Shown piece by piece: positions 34,397 through 43,690 of a DNA stretch of 64,000 nucleotides (position 1 is the stretch's first letter; the number at the start of each line of letters is the position of its first letter). Below the pieces are notes generated by a model. That model was not told the DNA's origin and searched no databases. It saw nothing but the letters and a program-made list of their open reading frames with translations. The stretch comes from Bacteroidales bacterium (GTDB taxonomy: Bacteria; Bacteroidota; Bacteroidia; Bacteroidales; UBA932): contig JAFZDJ010000002.1 of assembly GCA_017561265.1 (NCBI GenBank), positions 1-64,000 of the forward strand. Reading direction: 5' to 3'. Made by a program: the position numbers and the translations under genes.

Positions 34397-35335
34397 ATGA
34401 GCGAAAAAAAGTCAAAAGCCTCGATACCTGCCGTATTGTTCGGTGCCAAAAACGTAACCAGAGTCGGTTACATCGACGAATACATATTCGCGTGCGAGAT
34501 CAAAGGAGAAGACCATATTGTCTACAGCAAGCCGCGCAGACCAAAATATCATCTCGTCATCATCGTACTGGAAGGAAACATCCAGATCATAATCAATGGA
34601 GAAAAATTCTCGTTCGGAAAGAACACGTACATAAACCTCCCCACATGGTCCGACATCTATGAAATAAAATACGACAAGGATTTCCACGCCATGGCGACAG
34701 CCACAGACAGGAGCGTGGTCGAAGACATATTTCAGAACAGGAACCCCTTCCCTCTCGACTTCAGATTCAGGATAGATCACAGCATAGGAGGCGACATTAT
34801 CGACAAGGAAGACATTGTCATCCTGAAAAGGGATATCAGCAACATGATAACTGCCCTATCCAACAAGGATCATCTGTTTGCAGAGGAAATCAACTATGCA
34901 TATTTCTACATTCTCCTTACCGACATGGCAGACATGATATGGAAAAGATATGGCAAGGGAGTACCGTCTCACCATACGGAGATGTCACGATCGGACGAGA
35001 TCATGAAAGATTTTGCAGAGCTTCTGGTGAAGCATGTCCATAAGGAGACTTCCGTGGAATTTTATGCTGAAAAGCTCTGTATATCAAAGCAATACCTATC
35101 GCTCATAGTCAAGGACAAGACAAGGGTCACGATAGGGACAATAATCTCAGCAATGAGGGCAGAAGCTGCCGCCAGACTCCTGAGAGACCCTAAGAACACC
35201 ATACAGCAGGTCGCGGAAGAACTGTCCTTTGCAGACCAGTCATCCTTTGGAAAATTCTTCAAGAAGCACTCCGGTGTATCTCCACTAAGATACAGGCAGA
35301 ATCTGCGCAAGACCCTTCTTACACTTCGGCAGTAA
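34397..35335 (+). CDS. AraC-family transcriptional regulator
   Basis: 312 residues from the ATG at 34397. An apparent TTG start at 34376 lies inside the promoter box and is rejected. The N-terminal half is a cupin-like sensor (HLVIIVLEGNIQIIINGEKF, NTYINLPTWSDIYEIKY). The C-terminal about 100 residues hold the two helix-turn-helix motifs (SVEFYAEKLCISKQYLSLIV and IQQVAEELSFADQSSFGKFF) followed by HSGVSPLRYRQ. Divergent from the RND efflux operon with a paired operator between them, so it is the likely regulator. The inducer is unknown. Its 3' end overlaps the convergent deacylase gene by 17 bp. Confidence 0.9.
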   Translation: MSEKKSKASIPAVLFGAKNVTRVGYIDEYIFACEIKGEDHIVYSKPRRPKYHLVIIVLEGNIQIIINGEKFSFGKNTYINLPTWSDIYEIKYDKDFHAMATATDRSVVEDIFQNRNPFPLDFRFRIDHSIGGDIIDKEDIVILKRDISNMITALSNKDHLFAEEINYAYFYILLTDMADMIWKRYGKGVPSHHTEMSRSDEIMKDFAELLVKHVHKETSVEFYAEKLCISKQYLSLIVKDKTRVTIGTIISAMRAEAAARLLRDPKNTIQQVAEELSFADQSSFGKFFKKHSGVSPLRYRQNLRKTLLTLRQ

Positions 35336-35861
35336 CGTCGAGCCACTCATACTCTCCACCCCAGATCTCAAGAAATCTCATGAAATCCTCATTCGAGAGA
35401 ACTACGCTGGCAGTGTTGTCGCATGGATGGAAACTTACTTTTTCCGCATCCTTCAAGTCCTTGTCAAGGAAAAGCTTCACTCTATGCCCGTTGGGGAAAT
35501 GTTCCTTTGTAAGCTCCTCGGTATAAGGATCATGCATCAGACCAAGAGGAGATACGGAACCAGGCAAAAGGCCAAGACAACGCTCCATTCGTTCAGCCGA
35601 TGCAAATGAAAGCTTGCCCTGCTTGAGCATATGCTCGAGAGAATGGATCTGCATTTCCTTATGACATTCGAAGACCACGAGATAGTGGCGGTTTCCCTTG
35701 TGGTTACGGAAGAAGAGGTTCTTGCAATGGGTCGAATCTATTTCTTTCCAGTATTCCAGAGCCAGCTCAATGGTAGGAAGAGGCGGATGAGTATGAAGCT
35801 TATAGCCGAGGCCATGCTCTTCAAGGAAGGCAAGCACCTCGGCGATTCTTTTGTTTTCCAT
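35319..35861 (-). CDS. Aminoacyl-tRNA deacylase, ProX/PrdX type (YbaK-like)
   Basis: 180 residues of the YbaK/ProRS-editing fold. Typical motifs: LHTHPPLPTIELAL, CKNLFFRNHKGNRHYLVV with the conserved Lys, KLSFASAERM, GSVSPLGLMHD and FHPCDNTASVVLSNEDF. PrdX/ProXp-ala members clear Ala-tRNA(Pro) in trans. The gene starts at the overlapping TAATG with lgt and probably shares that transcript. The exact mischarged tRNA is inferred from family resemblance. A tRNA-Pro gene happens to lie in this window at 52606. Confidence 0.85.
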   Translation of the reverse strand: MENKRIAEVLAFLEEHGLGYKLHTHPPLPTIELALEYWKEIDSTHCKNLFFRNHKGNRHYLVVFECHKEMQIHSLEHMLKQGKLSFASAERMERCLGLLPGSVSPLGLMHDPYTEELTKEHFPNGHRVKLFLDKDLKDAEKVSFHPCDNTASVVLSNEDFMRFLEIWGGEYEWLDVTAEV

Positions 35862-36742
35862 TATTTGTTGAGACTTTTTGCGAAATGGGTAGGCTCTGAC
35901 TTCTTTTTCTGCGGATGAACTATCATCGCAGGCTGTTTCTTTATCTGGCTATATACAAGGAAGCCGATGCCCAGAAGAATGAAAGGAATGCTGAGCCACT
36001 GACCCATATTCAGAACCATGTCCTGCTCGAAGCCTACCTGAGGCTCCTTGATGAATTCAATAAGGAAACGCATTCCGAAGCATCCGATGAAGAATGTTCC
36101 GATAAAGAATCCTCTATGGAGCTTAGGCAGTCTGTATTTATACATCAGCACCTGGAACACTCCGAGAAGGAAATAGCTCAAAGCCTCATAGAGCTGGGTC
36201 GGATGCTTCGGTTCTGTCTCGCCGCGAAGCTCGAAGATGAAGCCCCAAGGCAGATTTGTCACATCGCCATATATCTCGGAATTGAAGAGATTACCGAGAC
36301 GGATGAATGTGGCCGCGAAACATACAGCAATTGCAAGATGGTCCAGAATCCACACGAAATCAAAGTCATACTTTCGGCCGTAATGTCTTGCAAACCACCA
36401 CATTGCAATAAACAATGCTATGGTACCGCCATGACTGGCAAGACCGCCTTTCCATGGCATGAATATTTCCCAGAAACCCTGCCAGCTGCCAAGATAATAG
36501 TCCGGCTGGTAGAAGAGGCAATGTCCGAGGCGGGCACCGACGATGGTACCGATGAGAAGTGTGTAGAGAAGTGGATCCAGCAATGTTTCCGGAACACCTT
36601 CTCTTCTGAAGAATCCTCTGAAAATGAACCATCCGAGAATGAATCCCGAAATGAAAAGCAGGGAGTACCACCTTATTGAAAAGGCTCCGATGCTGAATAG
36701 CTCAGGACTCACATGCCAGTTTACCACCAATGTCTCAAACAT
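35861..36742 (-). CDS. lgt: Prolipoprotein diacylglyceryl transferase
   Basis: 293 residues, seven transmembrane segments. It transfers diacylglyceryl from phosphatidylglycerol to the lipobox Cys of prolipoproteins, the first step for the many lipoproteins seen here. Motifs: GARLGHCLFYQPDY (the catalytic-region His and Tyr), GGLASHGGTIAL, RLGNLFNSEIYG and the C-terminal RFLIEFIKEPQ. A Lys-rich tail (KKKSEPTHFAK) follows the last helix. Its stop overlaps the deacylase start. It lies downstream of pgk on the same strand after an interval of about 115 bp, read in the other order. Confidence 0.95.
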   Translation of the reverse strand: MFETLVVNWHVSPELFSIGAFSIRWYSLLFISGFILGWFIFRGFFRREGVPETLLDPLLYTLLIGTIVGARLGHCLFYQPDYYLGSWQGFWEIFMPWKGGLASHGGTIALFIAMWWFARHYGRKYDFDFVWILDHLAIAVCFAATFIRLGNLFNSEIYGDVTNLPWGFIFELRGETEPKHPTQLYEALSYFLLGVFQVLMYKYRLPKLHRGFFIGTFFIGCFGMRFLIEFIKEPQVGFEQDMVLNMGQWLSIPFILLGIGFLVYSQIKKQPAMIVHPQKKKSEPTHFAKSLNK

Positions 36743-36858
36743 AATCTTCTATTTTAGGTCTGCAAAGATAGCAATTAGACGTGCATTCTACATAAAAACT
36801 ACAAAAAAAAGAGGCCGATGACCATTCATCGACCTCAAGTCTTATCAATTTCGGATGA

Positions 36859-38109
36859 TTACTTGCGGATAGCAGCGATACCTGGGAGCTCCTTGCCCTC
36901 GAGGTACTCGAGCATTGCACCACCACCTGTAGATACGTAGCTTACCTTGTCAGCGTAACCCATCTGAGTAACAGCTGCTACAGAGTCACCACCACCTACG
37001 AGAGTGAATGCACCATTCTCTGCTGTTGCCTTTGCAAGGATCTCAGCGATACGGTTTGTACCCTTTGCGAATGCAGGAATCTCAAACACGCCTACAGGAC
37101 CGTTCCAGAGGATAGTCTTTGAGTTCATGAGAACCTCCTCCCAAGTTGCGAGTGTGCTAGGAGCTGCGTCCATACCCTCCCAACCGTCTGGAATCTCAGT
37201 GTTGAGGCAGATCTTTGTGTTAGCGTCGTTAGAGAAATCGTCAGCGATGACAACCTCCTTTGAGAGATAGATCTTTACGCCCTTCTCCTCAGCCTTCTTG
37301 AGTGTATCGAGTGCGAGCTGCATCTGATCGTCCTCACAAAGTGAACGTCCGATCTTACCGCCCTGAGCCTTCTTGAATGTGTAAACCATACCACCACCGA
37401 TGATCATGTTGTCAACAGCGTCGAAGAGCTTCTCGATGATAGTGATCTTTGAAGATACCTTTGCACCACCTACGATAGCAGTTACAGGGTGCTCCGGAGT
37501 CTTGAGAACGTGGTCGATAGCCTTGATCTCACCTTCCATCACATAACCGAACATCTTGTCGTTAGGGAAGTAGTCAGCGATGAGAGCTGTAGAAGCGTGA
37601 GCACGGTGAGCCGTACCGAATGCATCGTTGATGTAGCAGTCAGCGTAAGAAGCAAGCTTCTTCACGAACTCCTTCTGGTTCTCCTTTACAACTGCCTTGG
37701 CAGCCTTCTTCTCCTCGTCAGTAGCGAACTCGCCTCTTGGCTTGCCTTCCTCCTCAGCATAGAAACGGAGGTTCTCGAGAACGAGGCACTCACCCATCTT
37801 GAGGGCAGCAACCTGAGCATCTGCAGCCTGGCAGTCGTCAGCGAACTTTACAGGTGCGCCGAGGAGCTCCTCTACGCGACCGAGGATGTGCTTGAGAGAG
37901 AACTTCTCAGTAACGCCCTTCGGACGACCGAGGTGTGACATGACGATAACAGCACCGCCCTTCTCAAGAACCTTCTTGAGTGTAGGGATAGCAGCACGGA
38001 TACGTGTGTCATCAGTAATCTCCATCTTCTCGTTGAGTGGAACGTTGAAGTCTACGCGGACAATTGCCTTCTTGCCTGCGAAATCGTAAGTGTCAATAAA
38101 CTGTTGCAT
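36859..38109 (-). CDS. pgk: Phosphoglycerate kinase
   Basis: 416 residues. Converts 1,3-bisphosphoglycerate and ADP to 3-phosphoglycerate and ATP in glycolysis. N-terminal [17 protein letters not shown], and [12 protein letters not shown] with the substrate-binding His; GGAKVSSKI and the C-terminal nucleotide loop [11 protein letters not shown] complete the signature. The length is normal. Promoter box TAAATTTG on the minus strand at 38147-38154 lies about 38 bp before the ATG. Divergent from the methyltransferase gene at 38212. Confidence 0.97.
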   Translation of the reverse strand: MQQFIDTYDFAGKKAIVRVDFNVPLNEKMEITDDTRIRAAIPTLKKVLEKGGAVIVMSHLGRPKGVTEKFSLKHILGRVEELLGAPVKFADDCQAADAQVAALKMGECLVLENLRFYAEEEGKPRGEFATDEEKKAAKAVVKENQKEFVKKLASYADCYINDAFGTAHRAHASTALIADYFPNDKMFGYVMEGEIKAIDHVLKTPEHPVTAIVGGAKVSSKITIIEKLFDAVDNMIIGGGMVYTFKKAQGGKIGRSLCEDDQMQLALDTLKKAEEKGVKIYLSKEVVIADDFSNDANTKICLNTEIPDGWEGMDAAPSTLATWEEVLMNSKTILWNGPVGVFEIPAFAKGTNRIAEILAKATAENGAFTLVGGGDSVAAVTQMGYADKVSYVSTGGGAMLEYLEGKELPGIAAIRK

Positions 38110-38146
38110 AATTGTATAGAATGTTTGTTGTTTTCCTAAATCCGAG

Positions 38147-38192
38147 CAAATTTAGCAATTTTCGGGGAAATACAATAAAATAAGTATCTTTG
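38147..38192. promoter_or_regulatory. Divergent promoter pair, pgk and methyltransferase gene
   Basis: Minus-strand box TAAATTTG at 38147-38154 faces pgk; plus-strand box TATCTTTG at 38185-38192 faces the gene at 38212. Confidence 0.6.
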
Positions 38193-38211
38193 CGCAAATT
38201 TTCAACGCACT

Positions 38212-39147
38212 ATGATGACTATTGAAAGCCCAGGAGCATTCTGGAAAGACTATGAACTCATTGATTCAGGCAATTTCGAGAAGCTTGAAAGATTCGGTCC
38301 CTTCATCATGGCTCGCCCCGAGCCTAAAGCCTTATGGGACAAGTCCCTCTCCGACGGAGAATGGAACAAGATGATCCACACCCGCTTCAAGACAGGTGCC
38401 GGATTCGGAAAGGCCGGCAAGGAGGACAGCGGCACATGGGAGCGCAAGAGAAAGATGGATGACCAGTGGTACATCCGTTACAACGGCGCACAGGAAGGTC
38501 TCGATTTCTCATTGAGACTCGGTCTGACTTCATTCAAGCATGTCGGTGTCTTCCCTGAGCAGTCATCCAACTGGGAATACATATACAGACAGACCCGCGC
38601 CCTCGTAGAAAAGGCAGAGGCTGAAGGAAAACCGAAGCCACGTGTGCTGAACCTCTTCGCATACACCGGAGCCGCATCACTGGCGGCAAAGGCAGCAGGA
38701 GCGGATGTCACTCATCTGGACTCTGTGCGTCAGGTAGTTACATGGGCTCGAGGAAACATGGAAGCCAGCCGCATGGACAACATCAGATGGATTGTAGAAG
38801 ATGCACTGAAATTCGCACGTCGCGAGGCCAAGAGAGGCAACACATACCAGGGAATCATCCTCGACCCTCCTGCATACGGACACGGACCTGACGGAGAAAA
38901 ATGGAAGCTGGACGAATGCCTCAACGAAATGCTCCAGTGCGTGGCCGCAATCCTTGCGCCACAGGACAGCTTCATGGTCCTCAACCTCTATTCGAACGGC
39001 TATTCCGCAGTCCTCGGAGAGACCATCGTAAAGCAGGCCTTCTGCCTCAAGAACGCCTACAAGTCCCTCGACTTCGGAGAGCTCGTCCTCCGCGACTCCT
39101 ACGGCAAGAACCTGCCGCTCAGCGTGTTCGTAAGACTGGCGAGATAG
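38212..39147 (+). CDS. Class I SAM-dependent rRNA methyltransferase (RlmI/RlmL-like)
   Basis: 311 residues (a second ATG follows at 38215). The SAM-binding motif is LNLFAYTGAASLAAKAAGA, followed by THLDSVRQVVTWARGN, DALKFARREAKRG and the catalytic-region LDPPAYGHG, which together fit the COG1092 group of 23S rRNA methyltransferases. It lacks the N-terminal PUA domain of RlmI; instead there is a short beta domain (FGPFIMARPEPKALW). The target base is not predictable from this. It is a single-gene unit with its own promoter. Confidence 0.85.
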   Translation: MMTIESPGAFWKDYELIDSGNFEKLERFGPFIMARPEPKALWDKSLSDGEWNKMIHTRFKTGAGFGKAGKEDSGTWERKRKMDDQWYIRYNGAQEGLDFSLRLGLTSFKHVGVFPEQSSNWEYIYRQTRALVEKAEAEGKPKPRVLNLFAYTGAASLAAKAAGADVTHLDSVRQVVTWARGNMEASRMDNIRWIVEDALKFARREAKRGNTYQGIILDPPAYGHGPDGEKWKLDECLNEMLQCVAAILAPQDSFMVLNLYSNGYSAVLGETIVKQAFCLKNAYKSLDFGELVLRDSYGKNLPLSVFVRLAR

Positions 39148-39220
39148 TAAAGACCATTACTAGAAGATGATACTATAATACTTGTACACAACGGACAGAA
39201 CCTCCATCACACCAAAAGAC

Positions 39221-39252
39221 AGAAAATGTTTTCAACATTCATGGGGTATTGC
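39221..39252 (-). promoter_or_regulatory. 32-bp operator-like repeat, copy 2
   Basis: Reverse complement of the sequence at 372-403 with one mismatch. It lies 13 bp before the -7 box TATATTTG at 39266-39273 and has the same AATGTT-gaa-AACATT core. Confidence 0.6.
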
Positions 39253-39273
39253 TGATCCAAATTATTATATTTG

Positions 39274-39356
39274 CAACAAGTCTGATTACCGTGGTACGGT
39301 AGAGTTCCACAACGCGATATGGGTATAGTCGTATAGCCCGTATTGCGTTTTTTTTG
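39274..39356 (+). ncRNA. Promoter-proximal terminated leader or small RNA before the ORF6N remnant
   Basis: Downstream of TATATTTG (39266-39273) come a small palindrome TACCGT-ggt-ACGGTA (39287-39301) and a strong hairpin, 39313-39327 with 39332-39347 (one bulged G), followed by nine T. This is an intrinsic terminator about 70 nt after the start site and 40 bp before the gene. It can act as an attenuator or make a separate RNA of about 75 nt. Confidence 0.55.
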
Positions 39357-39388
39357 TTTTTATACGGCAAGAAAATACGTGATGAATC

Positions 39389-40064
39389 ATGGAAGAAATG
39401 ACAAGACCGAGAGAAAGTGAGGAAATAGGAAAACTGATTGTCCCACTGAGAGGCAGACAGGTTATACTGGACAGGGATCTGGCTCGTCTTTATCAAGTTG
39501 AGGTGGCTCAGATGAACAGACAGGTGAAACGTAATATTGAACGATTTCCGGAAGATTTCATGTTTCAGATAACAAAAGAAGAACATGAGAGTTTGAAATG
39601 CCAATTTGGCATTTCAAACACAAGGGGTGGTGACAGGTCATTACCTTTTGCATTTACTGAACAAGGAAAAATATCCCGCTCAAGGCATCTTCTTCGACGG
39701 ACAAATTTATGATGCCTATACATTTATTGCAGACCTGATCAGGAGTGCAGACAAGAGAATAATTCTGATTGACAATTATTTAGATGATACCGTCCTGACC
39801 ATGCTAGACAAAAGGAAAGAAAATGTAGAAGCGACTATATATACATCTAAAATTTCTAAGGAAACGAAACTTGACATACAGAAGCATAACACCCAATACC
39901 ACCCGATAAGTATCCGCAAGTTCAGCAGATCGCATGACAGGTTTCTGATTATTGATGATGCGGTCTACCTGATAGGAGCATCAATCAAGGATCTGGGAAA
40001 GAAATGGTTCGGATTCACCCGGATGGAATGCGTATCGGCCGATGAAATAATTGAAAAATTATAA
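39389..40064 (+). pseudogene. ORF6N-domain / PLD-like protein gene, deleted and frameshifted
   Basis: The first frame (ATG 39389) encodes an ORF6N DNA-binding domain (LIVPLRGRQVILDRDLARLY, VEVAQMNRQVKRNIERFPED, LPFAFTEQG). Near 39665 it continues out of frame, while the next frame carries on with YPAQGIFFDGQIYDAYTFIA, LIDNYLDDTVLTML and the PLD-like HDRFLIIDDAVYLIGASIKD to TAA at 40064. Intact relatives that I know have about 100 residues between these parts, so an internal deletion plus frame change seems to have removed them. CAAGG occurs on both sides of the join. Such genes are antirepressor-like in phage and common as accessory genes in Bacteroidales. Remnant, probably not functional. 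Confidence 0.75.
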
Positions 40065-40080
40065 CGAAGCCGAAGAGAAG

Positions 40081-40148
40081 AAAATCCCCGCCCCACGGTG
40101 AGAGAAGCATATTCTTTTCTTCTTCTCAAGACGTGGGGCGGGGATTTT
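40081..40148. terminator. Long hairpin between the ORF6N remnant and the GT117 gene
   Basis: Arms 40081-40097 and 40132-40148 pair perfectly (17 bp), with an inner hairpin TGAGAGAAG / CTTCTTCTCA. T-run on the plus side and A-run on the other: a bidirectional terminator for convergent genes. Confidence 0.75.
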
Positions 40149-40188
40149 TCATTGTGCCAAGTACACAATTCAGAATTTGCGTGATGCG

Positions 40189-43100
40189 CTATTCTCCGAG
40201 ATCCAGCAGAGAGTTGAACCTGTCACGGATTTCGGAAGCGTAGTCCTTGTTGTCGAAATGGTCGGAAAGGTCGGCTACATATGATATGCAGTTGTAGCAT
40301 GCCTCAAATTCTCTCTTTGCGAAATCATAGTATTCGAGGAAGAATTCCGTCGAAGCGAAAAGTTGGTCAATGAACTTCTTGGAAAGCTCAAGAGCCTTCT
40401 CGGACGCACCGGCCTTATAATATGTCTCGATAATGTCAATCACCATGTATTCGTTCGAGAATCCCAGGTATGTCATGTCAAGAGGATAGTTCTCCTCAGG
40501 AACGCATTCCTGACACATATCGAGAATCTCGACTGCACGTGCCGTATCCCCTATCTTCAGCATCTCCTTGGCAACATTCACGAAGAGCTGCCTCTGGGAC
40601 AGAACACCACAGAACGTGTAATAGTTCTGATAATCAACGAAATAGTCCGTCCTCTTGAGCGCATCCCATGAGAATACGTTCTTCATCTTATAGTAGAGAT
40701 CCTCAGGGTCGGCAAATCCGATTTCAGTGCTCTTCATCTTGCCCTTGACCGGCACGAACTTGTATGAGAAGCCCTCATACATGAGATAATCCTTCATACC
40801 GATGTTGATGTCCCCTCCCATGCTGAGAAGGTTGATAGGACGATCCCACTGATAGTTGGACAGGAGGTCAAGCATGAAAAGTTCCGGCTTGGTCAGGTAA
40901 TCCTTGTCCTTAGGTATGGTAAGAGTGATCTGATCCGGAATCATGTCGGCGTATTTCTCATCAAGGATGCCGTACTTGAGGACATTCTCCTTGTTCACAG
41001 GAATGATGAACTTACGGGACATTATATAATCCACCATCTTGCCGCTTGAAAGCGGAAGCTTCGCCTCAGGATGCTTGAATATCTTCATCACATCAGAAAG
41101 GAGAAGGGCTGTATCGCGGGTATCATATATATATACGAATTCATTCGTTCCATAGAGGTACTGCTTAGGACCTACATTCAGATCAAGCGGAGATGATTCG
41201 TTCATCGCATACTTCATCTGGTCGATATGCCAGTCCGTACCGAGGAGGGACGTATTGGCGATACGCACATCCGTACGCACATTTTCGACCTCCTGGGCAT
41301 ACCAGAGCGGGAATGTATCATTGTCGCCATGTGTCACGAGTATACCGTTCGGACCCACCGAATTGAGGTAGTTCTTCGCCATTTCGACGGCAGTGTATCG
41401 GTTGCTGCGGTCATGGTCATCCCAGTTTTCTGCGCCCATGAGGACAGGAACACCGAGTGCGAGGACGGCTACAGCTGCAGAAACCGCCGTCTCACCCTTG
41501 GCATCCTTTCCAAGCTTGTCGGAAATCCATGAATAGATGGCTGCCACTGCAAGTCCGATCCAGATCGAGAACGAATAGAATGATCCGGCATATGCATAGT
41601 CACGCTCGCGCACCTGATATGGAGGCTGGTTGAGGTAGATGACAATGGCGATACCTGTCATGAAGAACATCAGGAAAGTAAGCCAGCATCCTCTCTTGTC
41701 ACGACCGAACTGGAAGAAGAGGCCGATGATTCCAAGAAGCAGAGGAAGCATGTAATAATGGTTCTTAGCCTTGTTTTCCTTGAGATAACCCGGAGCATAT
41801 GACTGGTCTCCGAGGCGGAGATTGTCTATGAAGTCGATTCCGCTTTCCCAGTTGCCGGCAAAGATGTCTCCAGGCGAAGGACTGTGCACATCATTCTGAC
41901 GACCGGCAAAATTCCACATGAAATAACGCCAGTACATCCAGTTCATCTGATAGTCGAAGAAGAAGGTCAGATTCTGGAAGAATGTAGGCTTCTTATGTTC
42001 GGCGCCCGGCACAATTTCACCTCCGTTACCCATATATGACTGGTAGAAGGCGATATGGCGAGGGTCGTTTCCGCTCCACATACGAGGGAAAAGCATCTTT
42101 CCGTCAGTGTAGATGATCTCTCCCGGACCCTCCGCCTTGATATACTTGTCTCCCATAGGAGCCCAATATGTAGTCTGCTTGATGTCATATGGAGAGTCGA
42201 AATACTGGCCGTAGACAAGCGGATTGCTTCCATACTGCTCGCGTCCAAGGTAACGTACGAGGGTAAACGGATTGTCAGGCTGGTACTCGTTGGTCGGTGT
42301 CTTTGCGCTCGAGCGGATAATGACGATTGTGAAGAGCGAGAATCCGATCACAATCATAGTGAAGCAGAGAAGGACTGTGTTCGCAAACACCTTCTGAGCC
42401 TTCATTGTACGGAAAAGACCCCAGAAGCATACGCCGAGAAGGGCAAGCATGAAGAATGCCGCACCGCTGTTGAAAGGAAGTCCCAACGTATTGACAAAGA
42501 AGAGGTCCACATATGCTGCAAACTTCGGCAGATAAGGAATGATACCGAAAAGGATCACGGCGAGAATCACTACCGACACAAGGAATATCTTGAAATATTC
42601 CTTGAGAGTGTAATGTCCGCCTTCCCTCTGCTTGTAATAATACATGAAGACAAGAGCCGGAATCGCAAGAAGGTTGAGCAGGTGGATACCGATGGAAAGT
42701 CCCATGAGAAATGAGATCAGCACGATCCATCTGTTGGCGTAAGGACGGTCAGCCTGCTCGTACCACTTGATCATCGCCCAGAATACAAGAGCGGTGATGA
42801 GCGAAGACATGGCATAGACCTCACCTTCCACAGCCGAGAACCAGAACGTGTCGCTGAATGTATATGCTAGGGCACCTACTGCTCCCGATCCCATGATCGC
42901 AATCGCCTTAGCCACGCTGTAAGTACCGTCAGATGAAGGCTTTACAACACGCTTGGCCAGAAATACGATGGTAAGATAAAGGAAGAATATGGTCAGAGCC
43001 GAACATATTGCACTGAATGCATTTACAGCCACAGCTGCATGCATGTTGTCTCCGAACATGGTGAAGAACCTCGCAAAAAGCTGGAACACAGGGTTTCCGG

Positions 43101-43260
43101 GAGGATGGCCTACCTCAAGCTTGTATGAAGAAGCGATGAACTCGCCGCAGTCCCAGAAGGATGCGGTAGGTTCTATGGTCATGAGATACACGACTGCCGA
43201 GATCACGAACATGAGGGTCGCGGTCAGTCTGTTCCATAATGTGAATTTCTTGTTGTCCAT
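40189..43260 (-). CDS. DUF2723 / GT117 membrane glycosyltransferase
   Basis: 1023 residues. The hallmark TIEPTASFWDCGEFI with VGHPPGNPVFQLFARFF at the N-terminus marks the DUF2723 family, now placed in glycosyltransferase family GT117, a GT-C-type protein found almost only in Bacteroidota. About a dozen membrane segments span the first 560 residues; the rest is a large soluble region with helix pairs (TPR-like, MLKIGDTARAVEILDMCQE). It is proposed to act in glycan transfer to exported proteins or lipids. The sugar donor and acceptor are not known from sequence. A promoter box (minus, 43288-43295) precedes it. Confidence 0.88.
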   Translation of the reverse strand: MDNKKFTLWNRLTATLMFVISAVVYLMTIEPTASFWDCGEFIASSYKLEVGHPPGNPVFQLFARFFTMFGDNMHAAVAVNAFSAICSALTIFFLYLTIVFLAKRVVKPSSDGTYSVAKAIAIMGSGAVGALAYTFSDTFWFSAVEGEVYAMSSLITALVFWAMIKWYEQADRPYANRWIVLISFLMGLSIGIHLLNLLAIPALVFMYYYKQREGGHYTLKEYFKIFLVSVVILAVILFGIIPYLPKFAAYVDLFFVNTLGLPFNSGAAFFMLALLGVCFWGLFRTMKAQKVFANTVLLCFTMIVIGFSLFTIVIIRSSAKTPTNEYQPDNPFTLVRYLGREQYGSNPLVYGQYFDSPYDIKQTTYWAPMGDKYIKAEGPGEIIYTDGKMLFPRMWSGNDPRHIAFYQSYMGNGGEIVPGAEHKKPTFFQNLTFFFDYQMNWMYWRYFMWNFAGRQNDVHSPSPGDIFAGNWESGIDFIDNLRLGDQSYAPGYLKENKAKNHYYMLPLLLGIIGLFFQFGRDKRGCWLTFLMFFMTGIAIVIYLNQPPYQVRERDYAYAGSFYSFSIWIGLAVAAIYSWISDKLGKDAKGETAVSAAVAVLALGVPVLMGAENWDDHDRSNRYTAVEMAKNYLNSVGPNGILVTHGDNDTFPLWYAQEVENVRTDVRIANTSLLGTDWHIDQMKYAMNESSPLDLNVGPKQYLYGTNEFVYIYDTRDTALLLSDVMKIFKHPEAKLPLSSGKMVDYIMSRKFIIPVNKENVLKYGILDEKYADMIPDQITLTIPKDKDYLTKPELFMLDLLSNYQWDRPINLLSMGGDINIGMKDYLMYEGFSYKFVPVKGKMKSTEIGFADPEDLYYKMKNVFSWDALKRTDYFVDYQNYYTFCGVLSQRQLFVNVAKEMLKIGDTARAVEILDMCQECVPEENYPLDMTYLGFSNEYMVIDIIETYYKAGASEKALELSKKFIDQLFASTEFFLEYYDFAKREFEACYNCISYVADLSDHFDNKDYASEIRDRFNSLLDLGE

Positions 43261-43287
43261 TATCTTTTATATATCATTTCAAACCTA

Positions 43288-43316
43288 CAAATATACGATG
43301 ATAATCACTATATTTG
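43288..43316. promoter_or_regulatory. Divergent promoter pair, GT117 gene and SUI1-like gene
   Basis: TATATTTG occurs on the minus strand at 43288-43295 and on the plus strand at 43309-43316, 13 bp apart. Confidence 0.65.
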
Positions 43317-43344
43317 CAAAATAATTTTAGAGACAGCAAAGACT

Positions 43345-43689
43345 ATGGCAGACAACGACTGGAAGAAACGTCTCGGTGTGGTATTTTCCACAAATCCGGA
43401 TTTTACATATGAAGAAGAGGAGACTGAAGAGGAAGCCACACTGGAGCCTTCGAAGCAGAACCTCATCGTTTCCATCGACAGGAAGGGACGCGGAGGCAAA
43501 CAGGTTACGTTAGTCACTGGTTTTGTCGGTACTGCAGACGACCTTGCCGACCTTGGACGCACTCTGAAAGTGAAATGCGGAGTGGGAGGAAGCGCGAAGG
43601 ACGGTGAAATAACCATCCAGGGAGACTTCCGCGACCGCGTGGTCGGCCTGCTGAAAGACATGGGATATAAAGCCAAAAGAGGAAACTGA
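43345..43689 (+). CDS. SUI1/eIF1-like translation factor (YciH type)
   Basis: 114 residues. The C-terminal about 75 residues have the SUI1 fold: IVSIDRKGRGGKQVTLVTGF, LADLGRTLKVKCGVGGSAKD, GEITIQGDFRDRVVGLLKDM. The basic GRGGK loop corresponds to the ribosome-contacting loop of eIF1. The N-terminus is acidic (EEEETEEEAT) and likely disordered. The role in bacteria is uncertain; it may affect initiation fidelity. It starts the DUF4271-hemD-rnpA-yidD series. Confidence 0.85.
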   Translation: MADNDWKKRLGVVFSTNPDFTYEEEETEEEATLEPSKQNLIVSIDRKGRGGKQVTLVTGFVGTADDLADLGRTLKVKCGVGGSAKDGEITIQGDFRDRVVGLLKDMGYKAKRGN

Positions 43690-43690
43690 C

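Noticed and set aside
42055..42714. 219-codon plus-strand frame inside the GT117 gene
   Set aside because: Antisense to conserved membrane segments; no promoter or recognisable domain.
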